64,000 nt of DNA from Devosia nitrariae (GCF_030160115.1 NZ_BSNS01000022.1:372001-436000); one strand, 5' to 3'; counted from the stretch's first letter, positions 1-7,974 are shown. Made by a program: numbers and translations. The notes: generated by a model from the letters alone, not told the origin.

Positions 1-212
1 CTTGTGCGGCCCTGCAGGTGCTTGATGACGAACGTGATGGTTTGCGGTTTGCCTCGCCTGTCGGCAAAGCGGGCAGCGATGCGGACGACTTCGCTCGCTT
101 CACTGCCCGACGAGAGGCGGCGGTGGCTCAGAACGGCCTCGCCTGCCGCCGGACCAGCGACGTTGAAAAGGGCTCTGCGAGCGGCGGCATGGGTCGGGTC
201 GGTCAAAGTCAT
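1..212 (-). CDS. Phosphotransferase-like protein, N-terminal fragment (runs off window)
   Basis: An open frame reads on the minus strand from an ATG at 210-212 to the window edge, giving about 70 residues with no stop. The end of the fragment (TFVIKHLQGRT) resembles the strand carrying the ATP-binding lysine of aminoglycoside-phosphotransferase/choline-kinase-like enzymes, and the preceding segment looks like the start of that fold. It lies 135 bp downstream of the GST gene on the same strand and could be co-transcribed. The catalytic loop is outside the window, so the family call is tentative and the substrate unknown. Confidence 0.45.
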   Translation of the reverse strand, partial: MTLTDPTHAAARRALFNVAGPAAGEAVLSHRRLSSGSEASEVVRIAARFADRRGKPQTITFVIKHLQGRT

Positions 213-347
213 GAACGCATGATGGGGATAGGCTCCGGTTCGCTCAACCCTGCTCCCGGTTTTGCGACTGTGCGCTTGTGCAGCAGCTCTCGGCGGGGCA
301 GGCTCGCCGGCTGGCGCAACCGGCGCGCCGTGCAAGGCGACCGGGGC

Positions 348-1145
348 TCACACGAGCCCCAGTTCCTCGTCGTTCGCCCGCCGGTTATATTTGTCGCTCG
401 GGGGCCACGGCCGTTCTTTCCAGTGCGGCGCAAAGGCGAAGCTTGAGACGGACCGGCCTTCAGGCAGGGCACCGTTCCCTGCGCCTATGGTATAGTCGTA
501 GTAGAGCTTGACGATCTCCTCGCGGCTCACCTGCTGGGCGGCTGGATGCTCAAGGCAGGCCTGCCGCCAGCGGGCGATCCGGGCGTATTCACCCGTCTCG
601 GGCAGCCGGAAGTCTTCGTAATAGTCGAGGAACCAGAAGCGCATGAAGATCGGCGTGAACACCGCTTCGGCAAGGCCGAAGTCCTCGAAGAGAAAGGTGC
701 CGTCCGGGTTGTGCTCGTCGAGAAACCCCGAGAGCTCTCGGTGGAGCTCCAGCAGTTTTGCTTCGAGGGCAGACTTTGCACCAAGATCGCGGTTCATCAC
801 CAGGATATAGCCGGCTGTGGTGAAGGGCCCCTCCTTGGCGATCAGCATGTTCTCGATCGCGTGGCGCAGCGGGTCGGCCTGCCGGATCTGCCGTTGCCCC
901 AATGCCTCGTCTAGGTAACGCAGGATCACGAGGCTTTCCTTCAGCACCGTCCCTTGCCCCGTCTCCAGGATCGGCAACGCCGTCGTGCTGCGTGTCTTGG
1001 CAAGGAGCGCTGCATCGCGCGGCCGGGTGATGTCGACCGTCTCGAACCGCACTGCGCCCGAGAGGCCTTTGAGGGCCAGCAAGATCTCGATGCGCTGCGA
1101 GAATGGACAGACTGGGATGCGGTAGAGAGTGGGCAGATCCAGCAT
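348..1145 (-). CDS. Glutathione S-transferase family protein
   Basis: 265 residues. The N-terminus (LYRIPVCPFSQRIEILLALKG) is a thioredoxin-fold GST domain with a CPFSQR active-site motif near residue 13, followed by a cis-Pro region (ALPILE) and a helical C-terminal domain from about residue 90. The protein probably conjugates or reduces a small electrophile with glutathione in the cytosol. The Cys motif places it nearer omega/DHAR-like or stringent-starvation-like GSTs than the Tyr/Ser classes. A GGGGGAAGG ribosome site precedes the ATG. It follows the cupin gene by 10 bp, so both are likely one transcript running away from the LysR regulator. The C-terminal tail past residue 215 is longer than usual. 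Confidence 0.85.
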   Translation of the reverse strand: MLDLPTLYRIPVCPFSQRIEILLALKGLSGAVRFETVDITRPRDAALLAKTRSTTALPILETGQGTVLKESLVILRYLDEALGQRQIRQADPLRHAIENMLIAKEGPFTTAGYILVMNRDLGAKSALEAKLLELHRELSGFLDEHNPDGTFLFEDFGLAEAVFTPIFMRFWFLDYYEDFRLPETGEYARIARWRQACLEHPAAQQVSREEIVKLYYDYTIGAGNGALPEGRSVSSFAFAPHWKERPWPPSDKYNRRANDEELGLV

Positions 1146-1155
1146 AGCCTTCCCC

Positions 1156-1605
1156 CTAGTTCGCCGCCAGCGGCGGGCCGGTGAAGCGCAAATTGTGGCG
1201 CGCCGCCGCCTCTTCGATCGCTGGCATGTCGGCCGGGATGGAAAAACCGCCGGCCGCCATTTCGGTAAAGAACCCCTCGAACCCGCCGGGTGTCAGGATG
1301 ACGATGTGGCGGCAAGGGACATCGCCGACGACTTGGAAGGTATGCTCGGAGCCGCGTGGGATGAACACGGTCTCTCCAGGACCGCGCATGAACTCCTCGC
1401 CGGCAAGATGAAACTTGCACGCGCCGGTGACGATGATGAAGGTTTCGTCCTCGCCCGCATGTACATGCAGCGGCGGTCCACTGCCAACGGGCGAGAGGCT
1501 GTCGACGATCGACATCTTGCCGCCGGTCTCTTCGGTCGAGAGGATGGTCTTGTATTTGACGCCGTTCCAGTCGGCGGCGTCGGAATAGTAGTCGTGGTTG
1601 TTCAT
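1156..1605 (-). CDS. Cupin-domain protein
   Basis: 149 residues from the ATG at 1603-1605, chosen because GGAG sits six bases upstream; an ATG 12 bp earlier overlaps that ribosome site. A single cupin beta-barrel is visible: motif 1 around PPLHVHAGEDETFIIVTG gives the H-x-H-x4-E metal ligands, and motif 2 around PRGSEHTFQ gives the last His. Related proteins include quercetin-dioxygenase-like and sugar-binding cupins; substrate cannot be told from sequence. It is the first gene of a two-gene unit with the GST and is divergent from the LysR gene, which is its probable regulator. Confidence 0.85.
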   Translation of the reverse strand: MNNHDYYSDAADWNGVKYKTILSTEETGGKMSIVDSLSPVGSGPPLHVHAGEDETFIIVTGACKFHLAGEEFMRGPGETVFIPRGSEHTFQVVGDVPCRHIVILTPGGFEGFFTEMAAGGFSIPADMPAIEEAAARHNLRFTGPPLAAN

Positions 1606-1636
1606 CGTTTTCTCCATTGCTCACTGTCGCAAAGAA

Positions 1637-1716
1637 AACGAAGGCGCCTTCGTTGACGTTGGTGTACGCCCGGGCACAGTATCGGTCCAACCGATTGTTG
1701 CGATATAGGATATCGC
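1637..1716. promoter_or_regulatory. Divergent control region with three palindromes (LysR target)
   Basis: The 115-bp gap between the cupin and LysR genes holds three inverted repeats: a perfect 18-bp palindrome at 1637-1654 (AACGAAGGCGCCTTCGTT), ATCGGT-CCA-ACCGAT at 1681-1695, and GCGATA-N5-TATCGC at 1700-1716. The middle one fits the LysR T-N11-A rule (T at 1682, A at 1694). Placement between divergent genes is the classic LysR arrangement. Binding is inferred, not shown. Confidence 0.55.
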
Positions 1717-1720
1717 CAAA

Positions 1721-2674
1721 ATGAATTTCGCTACCTTCGACCTGAACCTCATGCGGGTGCTCGATGCGCTTCTGCGCGAAGGATCGACGGTGCAGGCTGG
1801 CCGGCGGCTCAATATGTCCCAATCGGCCGTATCGGGCGCCCTGTCGCGGCTGCGCTATGCGCTGGGCGACGAGCTTTTCGTTCGTCACGGCAACCGGCTG
1901 GTGCCGACCGCTTACGCCAAACGCATCGAGCTGCCGCTACGCGAGGAGCTGGATCGGCTGGCAACCCTCTTCGCTCCGCCGACGACCTTCGATCCGGCAA
2001 CGGCCGAAGGCACCTTCCGCATCACCGCGAGCGACTTCTTTGCCGAAATGCTGATGCCGCCGCTCGCTGACCATTTACGCAAAGAGGCGCCGCTGATCCG
2101 GGCACAGCTCGTCGACCTGGTGCCGACCAGCTATATCGACAGCCTCGAGACCTATCGCGCCGACCTTGCGTTGATCCCGCGCCAGGAGGTGCCGGACTGG
2201 ACGAAGAGCCTGCCTTTGTTTCATTCGAGCTTCGTCGTCATCGCCCGGCGCAGGCACCCGCGCCTGGCGGCAGAAAAAATCGTGCCCGACGACGTGGTGC
2301 CGATCGACCTCTTCTGCGACCTCGGTCATGTGCTGTTCTCGCCCGAGGGCAATTTCTCGGCCATGGGTGACGCAGCCCTCGCCAGGGTCGGCCGCCGTCG
2401 GCAGGTGATGATGACGCTGCCGGTCTTTTCGGGCGTGTGCCGCGCCGTTGCCGAAAGCGAGCTCATCGGCCTTGTGCCGCGCCAGCTCGCTGAGCGCGTC
2501 GCGCCCCAAATTGGCCTCGATATCTACCGTCCGCCCATGTCGATCGAGCCCGCACTCATCATCGCCGTCTGGCACAAGCGCCTGAACTCGAGCCCGCTGC
2601 ATGCCTGGATGACGGAGCAGGTCGTGGCTCTCATGCGCCAGCTCAACGAGGGCGAGGAGAAGAGCGTGACTTGA
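1721..2674 (+). CDS. LysR-family transcriptional regulator
   Basis: 317 residues. The N-terminal winged helix-turn-helix (about residues 5-65, including GRRLNMSQSAVSGALSRLR) and the following LFVRHGNRLVPT segment are typical of LysR proteins; the rest is the periplasmic-binding-like effector domain. The sequence resembles the NodD/PcpR/LinR branch of the family, which often activates a neighbouring degradation or detoxification gene on binding an aromatic ligand; the ligand here is unknown. It is divergent from the cupin-GST unit and very likely controls it through the palindromes between them. Confidence 0.9.
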   Translation: MNFATFDLNLMRVLDALLREGSTVQAGRRLNMSQSAVSGALSRLRYALGDELFVRHGNRLVPTAYAKRIELPLREELDRLATLFAPPTTFDPATAEGTFRITASDFFAEMLMPPLADHLRKEAPLIRAQLVDLVPTSYIDSLETYRADLALIPRQEVPDWTKSLPLFHSSFVVIARRRHPRLAAEKIVPDDVVPIDLFCDLGHVLFSPEGNFSAMGDAALARVGRRRQVMMTLPVFSGVCRAVAESELIGLVPRQLAERVAPQIGLDIYRPPMSIEPALIIAVWHKRLNSSPLHAWMTEQVVALMRQLNEGEEKSVT

Positions 2675-2703
2675 GGGGGCACGCGATCCGCTCCGTTTCG
2701 AAG

Positions 2704-3603
2704 CTAATCCGACAGGAACGCCTTGATCCGCTGCGCCGTCTCGGCCGGATACTCCTCCGGAAAGAAGTGCCCGCCGTCTGTCGCCTCACCCGCGGCAAGC
2801 TCGGCCCATTGACGCCAGAGGCCCATCGGCCCGCCAGCGTCAGAGTACCACTCGGCGAGCGCTCCCTGCCCGCTCCACAGTGCGAGCAGCGGACAGGCGA
2901 TTGTCTTGCCGGCACGCCTGTCCACTGCATCGTGGTCGCGGTCGATCGAGGCGGCGGCTCGATACTCTTCGCAGATCGCGTGCACATGCGCGGGATCGGA
3001 AAGCGCCGCGATATAGGCGTCGCGAACGTCCGGCGGGAACATGTCCGCCGGTGAGCCCCATCCGCCGAGGGCGTTGTCGACCACGGCGTCCGCGGCGCCA
3101 AGGATCATCCGCTCCGGAAGCGGAGCAGGTTGCGCAAGCAGGCAGAACGGCCAGAAGGCAAGAGCAAGTCGGGCATCGGCCCGCTCCCACACCTCGGCGG
3201 TTGGAACGATGTCGAGCGCAACGATGTGGGTCACCCGATCCGGATAGTCGAGCGCCATGCGATAGGCGACGCGACCGCCCCGGTCATGCCCGACCACGGC
3301 GAACCGCTCGCACCCCAATCGGCTCATGACCTCGGCCAGGGTCAGGGCCATGGACCGTTTCGACATAGATGCATGATCGTCTTCATCAGCCGGACATTGA
3401 CTGGCGCCATAGCCGGGGAGGTCAGCGACGACGACGGTGAAGTCCTCCTGCAGCAGCCGCGCAACGTCCCGCCACATCAGACCCGTTTCCGGAAAGCCGT
3501 GGAGGAGCAGCACCGCCGGCCCGCTCCCTGCGGTCTGAACGAACACGCCGCCACGGTCGGTCTCGATCAGGCGTGCGTCCATGCCGTCGATGGTTCTGGT
3601 CAT
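2704..3603 (-). CDS. Alpha/beta hydrolase related to haloacetate dehalogenases
   Basis: 299 residues from the ATG at 3601-3603, which has a GGAGG site seven bases upstream; an upstream in-frame ATG lacks one. Features seen: oxyanion motif HGFPE, nucleophile elbow GHDRGGR with Asp (so an ester intermediate on Asp, as in dehalogenases and epoxide hydrolases), and the catalytic His in DGGHFFPEE. Overall similarity to fluoroacetate dehalogenase is strong, including both Arg residues after the nucleophile. However the cap segment reads FWPFCLLAQPAP where, from memory, the dehalogenase has the halide-holding His-Trp pair. Dehalogenation is therefore doubtful; an epoxide or other hydrolase is possible. 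Confidence 0.8.
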   Translation of the reverse strand: MTRTIDGMDARLIETDRGGVFVQTAGSGPAVLLLHGFPETGLMWRDVARLLQEDFTVVVADLPGYGASQCPADEDDHASMSKRSMALTLAEVMSRLGCERFAVVGHDRGGRVAYRMALDYPDRVTHIVALDIVPTAEVWERADARLALAFWPFCLLAQPAPLPERMILGAADAVVDNALGGWGSPADMFPPDVRDAYIAALSDPAHVHAICEEYRAAASIDRDHDAVDRRAGKTIACPLLALWSGQGALAEWYSDAGGPMGLWRQWAELAAGEATDGGHFFPEEYPAETAQRIKAFLSD

Positions 3604-3830
3604 CTGCACCTCCGCAAGGTGCACAGCGTGCGGTGGAAACGAGGCGATGATATGGGAAACCATTGCCGTCGGAGTGCTTGTGCGAGCCGCGAAAATATCA
3701 CCAACTCAGGATCATTCCCGCGAAAGCGGGAACCTCCGTTTCCCCTGCCTGCACCGCCAACAGAGGTCCCCGCTTCGCGAGGATGACCCGGTGAATTGGA
3801 GAGGAATGGTGCCCACACACTCCGCACCAC
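3604..3830. other. Intergenic region with palindromic repeat copy 1
   Basis: 227 bp between the hydrolase start and the small membrane-protein stop, both on the minus strand. Apart from the repeat at 3712-3786 no gene, terminator or clear promoter was recognised. Confidence 0.6.
3712..3786. repeat. Dispersed palindromic repeat, decayed copy
   Basis: Left arm begins TCATTCCCGCGAAAGCGGG and the right arm is its approximate reverse complement (ends near GAGGATGA). The same element occurs in intact form at 61716-61797, sharing the loop text (CCTCCGTTTCCC and GCCAACAGAGG). This copy has mismatches in the right arm. It resembles widespread REP/MITE-like proteobacterial intergenic elements; no coding capacity. 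Confidence 0.8.
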
Positions 3831-3989
3831 CTACCTTTCGGTGGTTTCCTCCGCCACCCCTCTCACCTCGCTGTTGGCCGGCGCCTCCAGTTTCTCCTCG
3901 AGCACATTGGCCAACCACATCGCGCAGATCAGGGCGATGATGAAGACGATGTGGCTGCGGGCGTTGATCAGGCCTTCGCGGAAGGTCAT
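3831..3989 (-). CDS. Small single-pass membrane protein coupled to glycosyltransferase
   Basis: 52 residues starting MTFREGLINARSH. One hydrophobic helix spans about residues 14-31 (IVFIIALICAMWLANVL), with a charged C-terminal tail rich in Glu. The ATG at 3987-3989 overlaps the TGA of the glycosyltransferase (ATGA), so the two are translationally coupled and the product probably works with that enzyme at the inner membrane, for example as an accessory subunit. No family was recognised. The overlap, hydrophobic helix and end-of-operon position support it as a real gene. Confidence 0.65.
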   Translation of the reverse strand: MTFREGLINARSHIVFIIALICAMWLANVLEEKLEAPANSEVRGVAEETTER

Positions 3990-5866
3990 GGTGCTGCCTC
4001 CCCGTCGTCCGGCTGCCAGAAGGCGGCCCGCACCATCACCATCATCGAGAGCATGTTGTTGAGCCCCCAGAAGCTGTTGGTGAGGATGCCGCCAATGGTA
4101 AAGCCGCCAATGCCCAGCACGTAGCTCGCCGTGCCAAAGAGGATGGCGCTGCCGGTGATGGCGATGACGGCGATATGCGGCCAGACGAGGTAGAGATGGC
4201 GGCCGGACTGGCGCTCCTTGGGCGTGACCGGAAAGCTGATCTTCTTGCCGCGCAGCACCGTCCAGATCGCTCTGAGGTTGATCGGGAAGAAGGCCAGATA
4301 ACTCGCCTCGCTCCGCCCGCCCGGGATGCCCCACGTCCCGACCATCTTGGCGAGCTGGAGGCAGATGAGGAACGGCAGCAGCCGGGCGAAGAAGTCGGAC
4401 GAATATGCGGTCACAGGGCCGATGCTGGTGAGGAGGTAGATGACCGGGGCGCAAAGGAAGACGACGTTCCAGATGCCTGCGAGATAGGACCAGAAGGTCG
4501 AGGCATACATCAGCCTTTGCGACCAGGTGAAACCCCGGCGCAGGAGCGAAAAATTGTTGAAGAGGATATCGAGGCTTCCCCCGGCATATTTGAAGCGCTG
4601 GATCGTCCAGGAGAGCAGGTCCTGCGGCGAGAGCATCTTGGATTCGACATAAGGGTGCATCACCGACCGCCAGCCCCGCTCGCGGTCGGAATGGAGGATC
4701 ATCGAGGTGAAGATGTCCTCCGAGACGTGGAACTTGTAAGGGGAAAGGACACTCGCGCCGACAGCTTCGGCCCTTATCGCCTCGAGTAGCTCCGGCGAGA
4801 TCTCGCTCGTGCGGCTGACCCGGCGCAGTTCGTTCGTCGTATCGGCGATCGATAACTCGACCTGGCTGCTGAAGCTGCGCAGGGCCGCCTCCATCACCGC
4901 TTCGCGCCGATGGATCGAGCCTGCCCCGCAGCAGAATGCGGCGTTCGCCCAGTTCCGGCGCCGCAGGATCACGTCGTAGAACATGCGCGGGTCGTTGACG
5001 AACGGGTCCTCGCCGAACCGGATCGGGCCGACCAGCCTTTCGACGAACGACCCGACCCCACGCCCGAGGGTGCCGAACCGATCGGACATCGTCTCGGTCA
5101 GGGTATAGCCCTCGGGAAGATCGAAGAACCATTGCGGCGTTTGCACCCAGGCCACCTGCGGGTCGCGGAAATAGCCGAGCGTGCGCTCGAGGATCGTCGG
5201 GAAGGGCCTTGTATCGGCGTCGCAGATCACCAGGAAATCGCCCGAGGTATTCTCCATGGCATTGCGCAGGTTCCCGGCCTTGAAGCCTTCATTGGTGTCC
5301 CGCGTGATGTAGTTGACGCCTTCCTCCTCGCAGACTTCCCGCATGCTCCGGCGCCTGCCGTCGTCGAGCACATGGACCCTGATATCGATCGGGTGGGGAT
5401 AGCTTATGCGTTTGGCATCCCTGATGCCGAGCCGCACCAGCTCGGGCTCCTCGCTATAGGTGGTGAACATGATGTCGACGGCGAGCAGGCGCGACGGATC
5501 GTCGGTCTCGCTGCTGCACTCGCCGATCCGAGCCGGCGGCGGCAGGATCGGCAGGTCCGTCACCGCCCAAAGGTTCACTCCATAGAGGACGAGCCCGATA
5601 TAAGAGCAGGTCTCGGCAGTAACGAGCGGGATGGCGAACCACAGCGCGTCATAGTTGAGCGAGGCCGTCCAGCGCCACCAGAGATATCCGGCACCGAGGC
5701 CGAGCGTGATGGTGATGAGGAGTTGCCAGAGCACCTGGCGCGCAACCGAATGCGGTATCGGATCGGGAGGGACGCGGTCTTCGTAGCGGTCGAAATAGAA
5801 AGTGGCGCGCCGCAAATCTGGGGCGCGGTCGCTTTTTGCCTCTTCGTTGGTGACGTCTGAGGACAT
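3986..5866 (-). CDS. Cellulose-synthase-like family 2 glycosyltransferase
   Basis: 626 residues. Two N-terminal membrane helices (about 45-65 and 75-100), a cytosolic GT-A domain with the metal/UDP aspartates (VLDDG 167-170, CDADTRP 215-221) and the catalytic-base region HVSEDIFTS at 380-388, then several C-terminal helices. The acceptor/product motif that is QxxRW in cellulose synthase reads QRFKY at 423-427. No PilZ domain is visible and no bcsB, bcsZ or bcsC lies nearby, so the polymer is unknown; an exopolysaccharide or glucan is likely. It is the fourth gene of an operon whose first three encode a partner-switch module, implying that glycan synthesis or its expression is controlled by that switch. 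Confidence 0.85.
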   Translation of the reverse strand: MSSDVTNEEAKSDRAPDLRRATFYFDRYEDRVPPDPIPHSVARQVLWQLLITITLGLGAGYLWWRWTASLNYDALWFAIPLVTAETCSYIGLVLYGVNLWAVTDLPILPPPARIGECSSETDDPSRLLAVDIMFTTYSEEPELVRLGIRDAKRISYPHPIDIRVHVLDDGRRRSMREVCEEEGVNYITRDTNEGFKAGNLRNAMENTSGDFLVICDADTRPFPTILERTLGYFRDPQVAWVQTPQWFFDLPEGYTLTETMSDRFGTLGRGVGSFVERLVGPIRFGEDPFVNDPRMFYDVILRRRNWANAAFCCGAGSIHRREAVMEAALRSFSSQVELSIADTTNELRRVSRTSEISPELLEAIRAEAVGASVLSPYKFHVSEDIFTSMILHSDRERGWRSVMHPYVESKMLSPQDLLSWTIQRFKYAGGSLDILFNNFSLLRRGFTWSQRLMYASTFWSYLAGIWNVVFLCAPVIYLLTSIGPVTAYSSDFFARLLPFLICLQLAKMVGTWGIPGGRSEASYLAFFPINLRAIWTVLRGKKISFPVTPKERQSGRHLYLVWPHIAVIAITGSAILFGTASYVLGIGGFTIGGILTNSFWGLNNMLSMMVMVRAAFWQPDDGEAAP

Positions 5867-5876
5867 TCGATGCCCC

Positions 5877-6320
5877 CTACTCAGAGTGTTGTGTCTTGAG
5901 GCGCTTCACCGGTGCAGAGTTCGGATGAAAGACAAGGGTGAGCTGGTTGCCGTGCTCGGTGGTCCGGTAATCGATGCCGTCGCAACAATGCTGGATAAGG
6001 GCCATTCCGCGGCCGGTCTCGTCGAGGTCCGGAACCGTGTGATCGTCCGGCTCCGGGCCGGGCTCGAAGGCGGACGACGGAATGGGTATCCCGGTATCGC
6101 GCAGAATGACGGTGACCGCAGTATCGACCTCGAAGGTGACGTCGATCAGCCCTTCCTCACCGTGGTAGCCATGCTTGGCGATGTTGACCAGGGCCTCGGC
6201 AAGAGCGATCTGCAGGCAATCGAGCTTGGCCTGGTCAAGATGACCGCTCGCCTGCTCAGTCAGCACTTCAGTGACCTGATCGATCCTGGCAAGGTCCGTT
6301 GGAAGGACGATCCGGCGCAT
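5877..6320 (-). CDS. Anti-sigma/switch kinase, HATPase domain (RsbW-like)
   Basis: 147 residues from the ATG at 6318-6320; a longer reading would run 37 bp into the STAS gene. GHKL ATPase features are clear: N box EALVNIAKHGY and G box DETGRGMALI. Such proteins phosphorylate a STAS partner on Ser/Thr and alternately bind a sigma factor or another target. It sits between its presumed substrate (STAS gene, four bases upstream) and the glycosyltransferase. No sigma factor is adjacent, so its downstream target may be a distant sigma factor or the glycosyltransferase itself. Confidence 0.85.
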   Translation of the reverse strand: MRRIVLPTDLARIDQVTEVLTEQASGHLDQAKLDCLQIALAEALVNIAKHGYHGEEGLIDVTFEVDTAVTVILRDTGIPIPSSAFEPGPEPDDHTVPDLDETGRGMALIQHCCDGIDYRTTEHGNQLTLVFHPNSAPVKRLKTQHSE

Positions 6321-6324
6321 GGGT

Positions 6325-6666
6325 CTAGACCTGTTCGAACGCAGCGCTGGCGCTGGCGACATCGGGAAAGATCCGGAAGATCCTGTCCATGCGCGTCAGC
6401 GCGAACATGGTGGCGACGGGCCGCTGCAGCCCGCAGAGCGCCAGGTCACCGCGCGGGCCGAGGCGCTTGAGGATGCCGACCAGCGCTCCAAGGCCTGTCG
6501 AGTCGATGAAGTTGACCCCCTTGAGGTCGAGGATCAGGCGATGGCTACCGCCCTCGACGACGCCAAGTATCTCCTCCTTGAATTTCGGGGCGGTCGCGGC
6601 GGTAATCCTCATGTCACCCGGATCCAGCACTGCCGTGCCGTTGTCGAGCTGAACGACATCGATCAT
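6325..6666 (-). CDS. STAS-domain anti-sigma factor antagonist (RsbV-like)
   Basis: 113 residues from the ATG at 6664-6666, which overlaps the stop of the phosphatase gene (ATGA). A single STAS domain is present; DSTGLGAL at 55-62 carries the phosphorylatable Ser56. In the known Bacillus-type scheme the unphosphorylated form captures the HATPase protein and frees its target. Gene order phosphatase, antagonist, kinase is the standard partner-switch order. Confidence 0.9.
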   Translation of the reverse strand: MIDVVQLDNGTAVLDPGDMRITAATAPKFKEEILGVVEGGSHRLILDLKGVNFIDSTGLGALVGILKRLGPRGDLALCGLQRPVATMFALTRMDRIFRIFPDVASASAAFEQV

Positions 6667-7838
6667 TGTGGGTTCTCCCTGTCGATGATGATGAGCGAGA
6701 CGTCGTCTTCGAGCGGTTCTCCCTCCGTCCACGCCGCGAGTTGCCGAGTCAGATGGTCAAGTGCGACTTGCGGGAGATCACCCCTCATATCGCGCATAGA
6801 AGAGGCGAGGCGCTCGGCACCGAAGGGCTCGCCGCTGGCATTGGCTGCCTCGGTAACGCCATCTGAGTAGACGACGAGGCGGTCCCCCGGTGCAAAGCCG
6901 ATCGATCCCTCGTCGAATATCGCATCGGAAAGCAGAGCAACGGGCATGCCGCCTTCGCCGACGAATCTGGCACGCCCGTTGCTGCCGAGCAGGAGCGGGC
7001 TCGGATATCCCGCCTGGCAATAAACAAGCCTGTCGAGGCGTTCGTCGATCGTGCCGACGAACAGGGTGAAATAGGTCTCGGCCCCTTCCCTGAAGAAGCG
7101 CGCGTTGAGAACGTCGGCGACGCGCTTAGGCTGCAGCGTGCCGTCGTCCCGGCGGACCGCCATATTGGTGAAGAACTCCTCGCTCGCCATGTAGCCGAGC
7201 GCCACAGCAGCGAGTGCGGCCCTGACCCCGTGGCCAGAAACGTCCGCGCCAAAGAAGCCGACGCGGCCCTCGCCGATGCGGAAATGGTTGAAGACGTCCC
7301 CCGACACCGCGCGTGACGGCAGGAAAACGGAGGAGAACCGGCACCCGCAGATCCTGACATCCGGGTCGGGCAACAGGGCGCGTTGCGCGCTGGCCGCCGC
7401 ATCCAGGTCGTCCTTGATGATCCGATTGGCTTCCTGCAGCCGTTGGTTCTTAGCCCTGAGATCCCGCTCATAGGTCATCAGCCGCTCGGCGGCCCGCAGC
7501 CTCGCGACGAGCGAAGCGGTATCGATGGGCTTGGACATGAACTCGTCGGCGCCGGCCTCGAGCCCGCGCATGCGGGCTTCGCTGGCACCAAGTCCGGTAA
7601 AGACGATGACGTAGATGTAGCGGCCGAGATCCGTCTCGCGCAGGCGCCGGACGAGCTCAAGGCCGTCCATCTCGGGCATGGTGATGTCGGTCAATAGAAT
7701 CGAGGCGCTGCCCCGCTCGAGCGCCTCCAGCGCAGCGGCTCCGTCTTCTGTAGCCTCGACCTCGTAGTTCAGCCGGCTCAGCACCGTCTTCAGCACGAGG
7801 CGTTCGCCCAGATCGTCATCGGCGACCACGACTTGCAT
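6663..7838 (-). CDS. Response regulator with SpoIIE/PP2C phosphatase output
   Basis: 391 residues. Receiver domain at 1-120 (acidic pocket ADDD near 6-9, phospho-acceptor D51 in LLTDITMP, Lys in MSKPID near 103), a coiled linker, then a PPM/SpoIIE phosphatase domain (AVSGDVF, GADVSGHG, YSDGVTEA, LEDDVSL) from about 160 to the end. Phosphorylation of the receiver by an unseen histidine kinase should gate dephosphorylation of the STAS protein encoded next. First gene of the operon. Confidence 0.92.
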   Translation of the reverse strand: MQVVVADDDLGERLVLKTVLSRLNYEVEATEDGAAALEALERGSASILLTDITMPEMDGLELVRRLRETDLGRYIYVIVFTGLGASEARMRGLEAGADEFMSKPIDTASLVARLRAAERLMTYERDLRAKNQRLQEANRIIKDDLDAAASAQRALLPDPDVRICGCRFSSVFLPSRAVSGDVFNHFRIGEGRVGFFGADVSGHGVRAALAAVALGYMASEEFFTNMAVRRDDGTLQPKRVADVLNARFFREGAETYFTLFVGTIDERLDRLVYCQAGYPSPLLLGSNGRARFVGEGGMPVALLSDAIFDEGSIGFAPGDRLVVYSDGVTEAANASGEPFGAERLASSMRDMRGDLPQVALDHLTRQLAAWTEGEPLEDDVSLIIIDRENPQ

Positions 7839-7892
7839 TGCGTGACGGAAACGCTGAGGCGAGCCGCGAGGTGCCGCCGCGAGCGGAGGACC

Positions 7893-7911
7893 TTGGCAAC
7901 TGAGTTACCAA
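7893..7911. promoter_or_regulatory. Near-perfect palindrome upstream of partner-switch operon
   Basis: TTGGCAACT-G-AGTTACCAA has eight of nine arm positions paired. It lies 55 bp before the start of the receiver-phosphatase gene, in the 136-bp gap after the ribulokinase stop. A regulator-binding site is plausible but no family consensus was matched. Confidence 0.35.
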
Positions 7912-7974
7912 AACGCTAAGCCGTACGGGGCGTTTGTCCGGTTGCGCGTCGAGAGCCGGTCAGCGGACGGCGGC

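Noticed and set aside
209..472. 87-codon minus-strand frame before the phosphotransferase fragment
   Set aside because: It overlaps the end of the GST gene in another frame and resembles nothing.
3986..5866. Bacterial cellulose synthase operon
   Set aside because: No bcsB, bcsC or bcsZ, no PilZ domain seen, and the QxxRW motif is changed.
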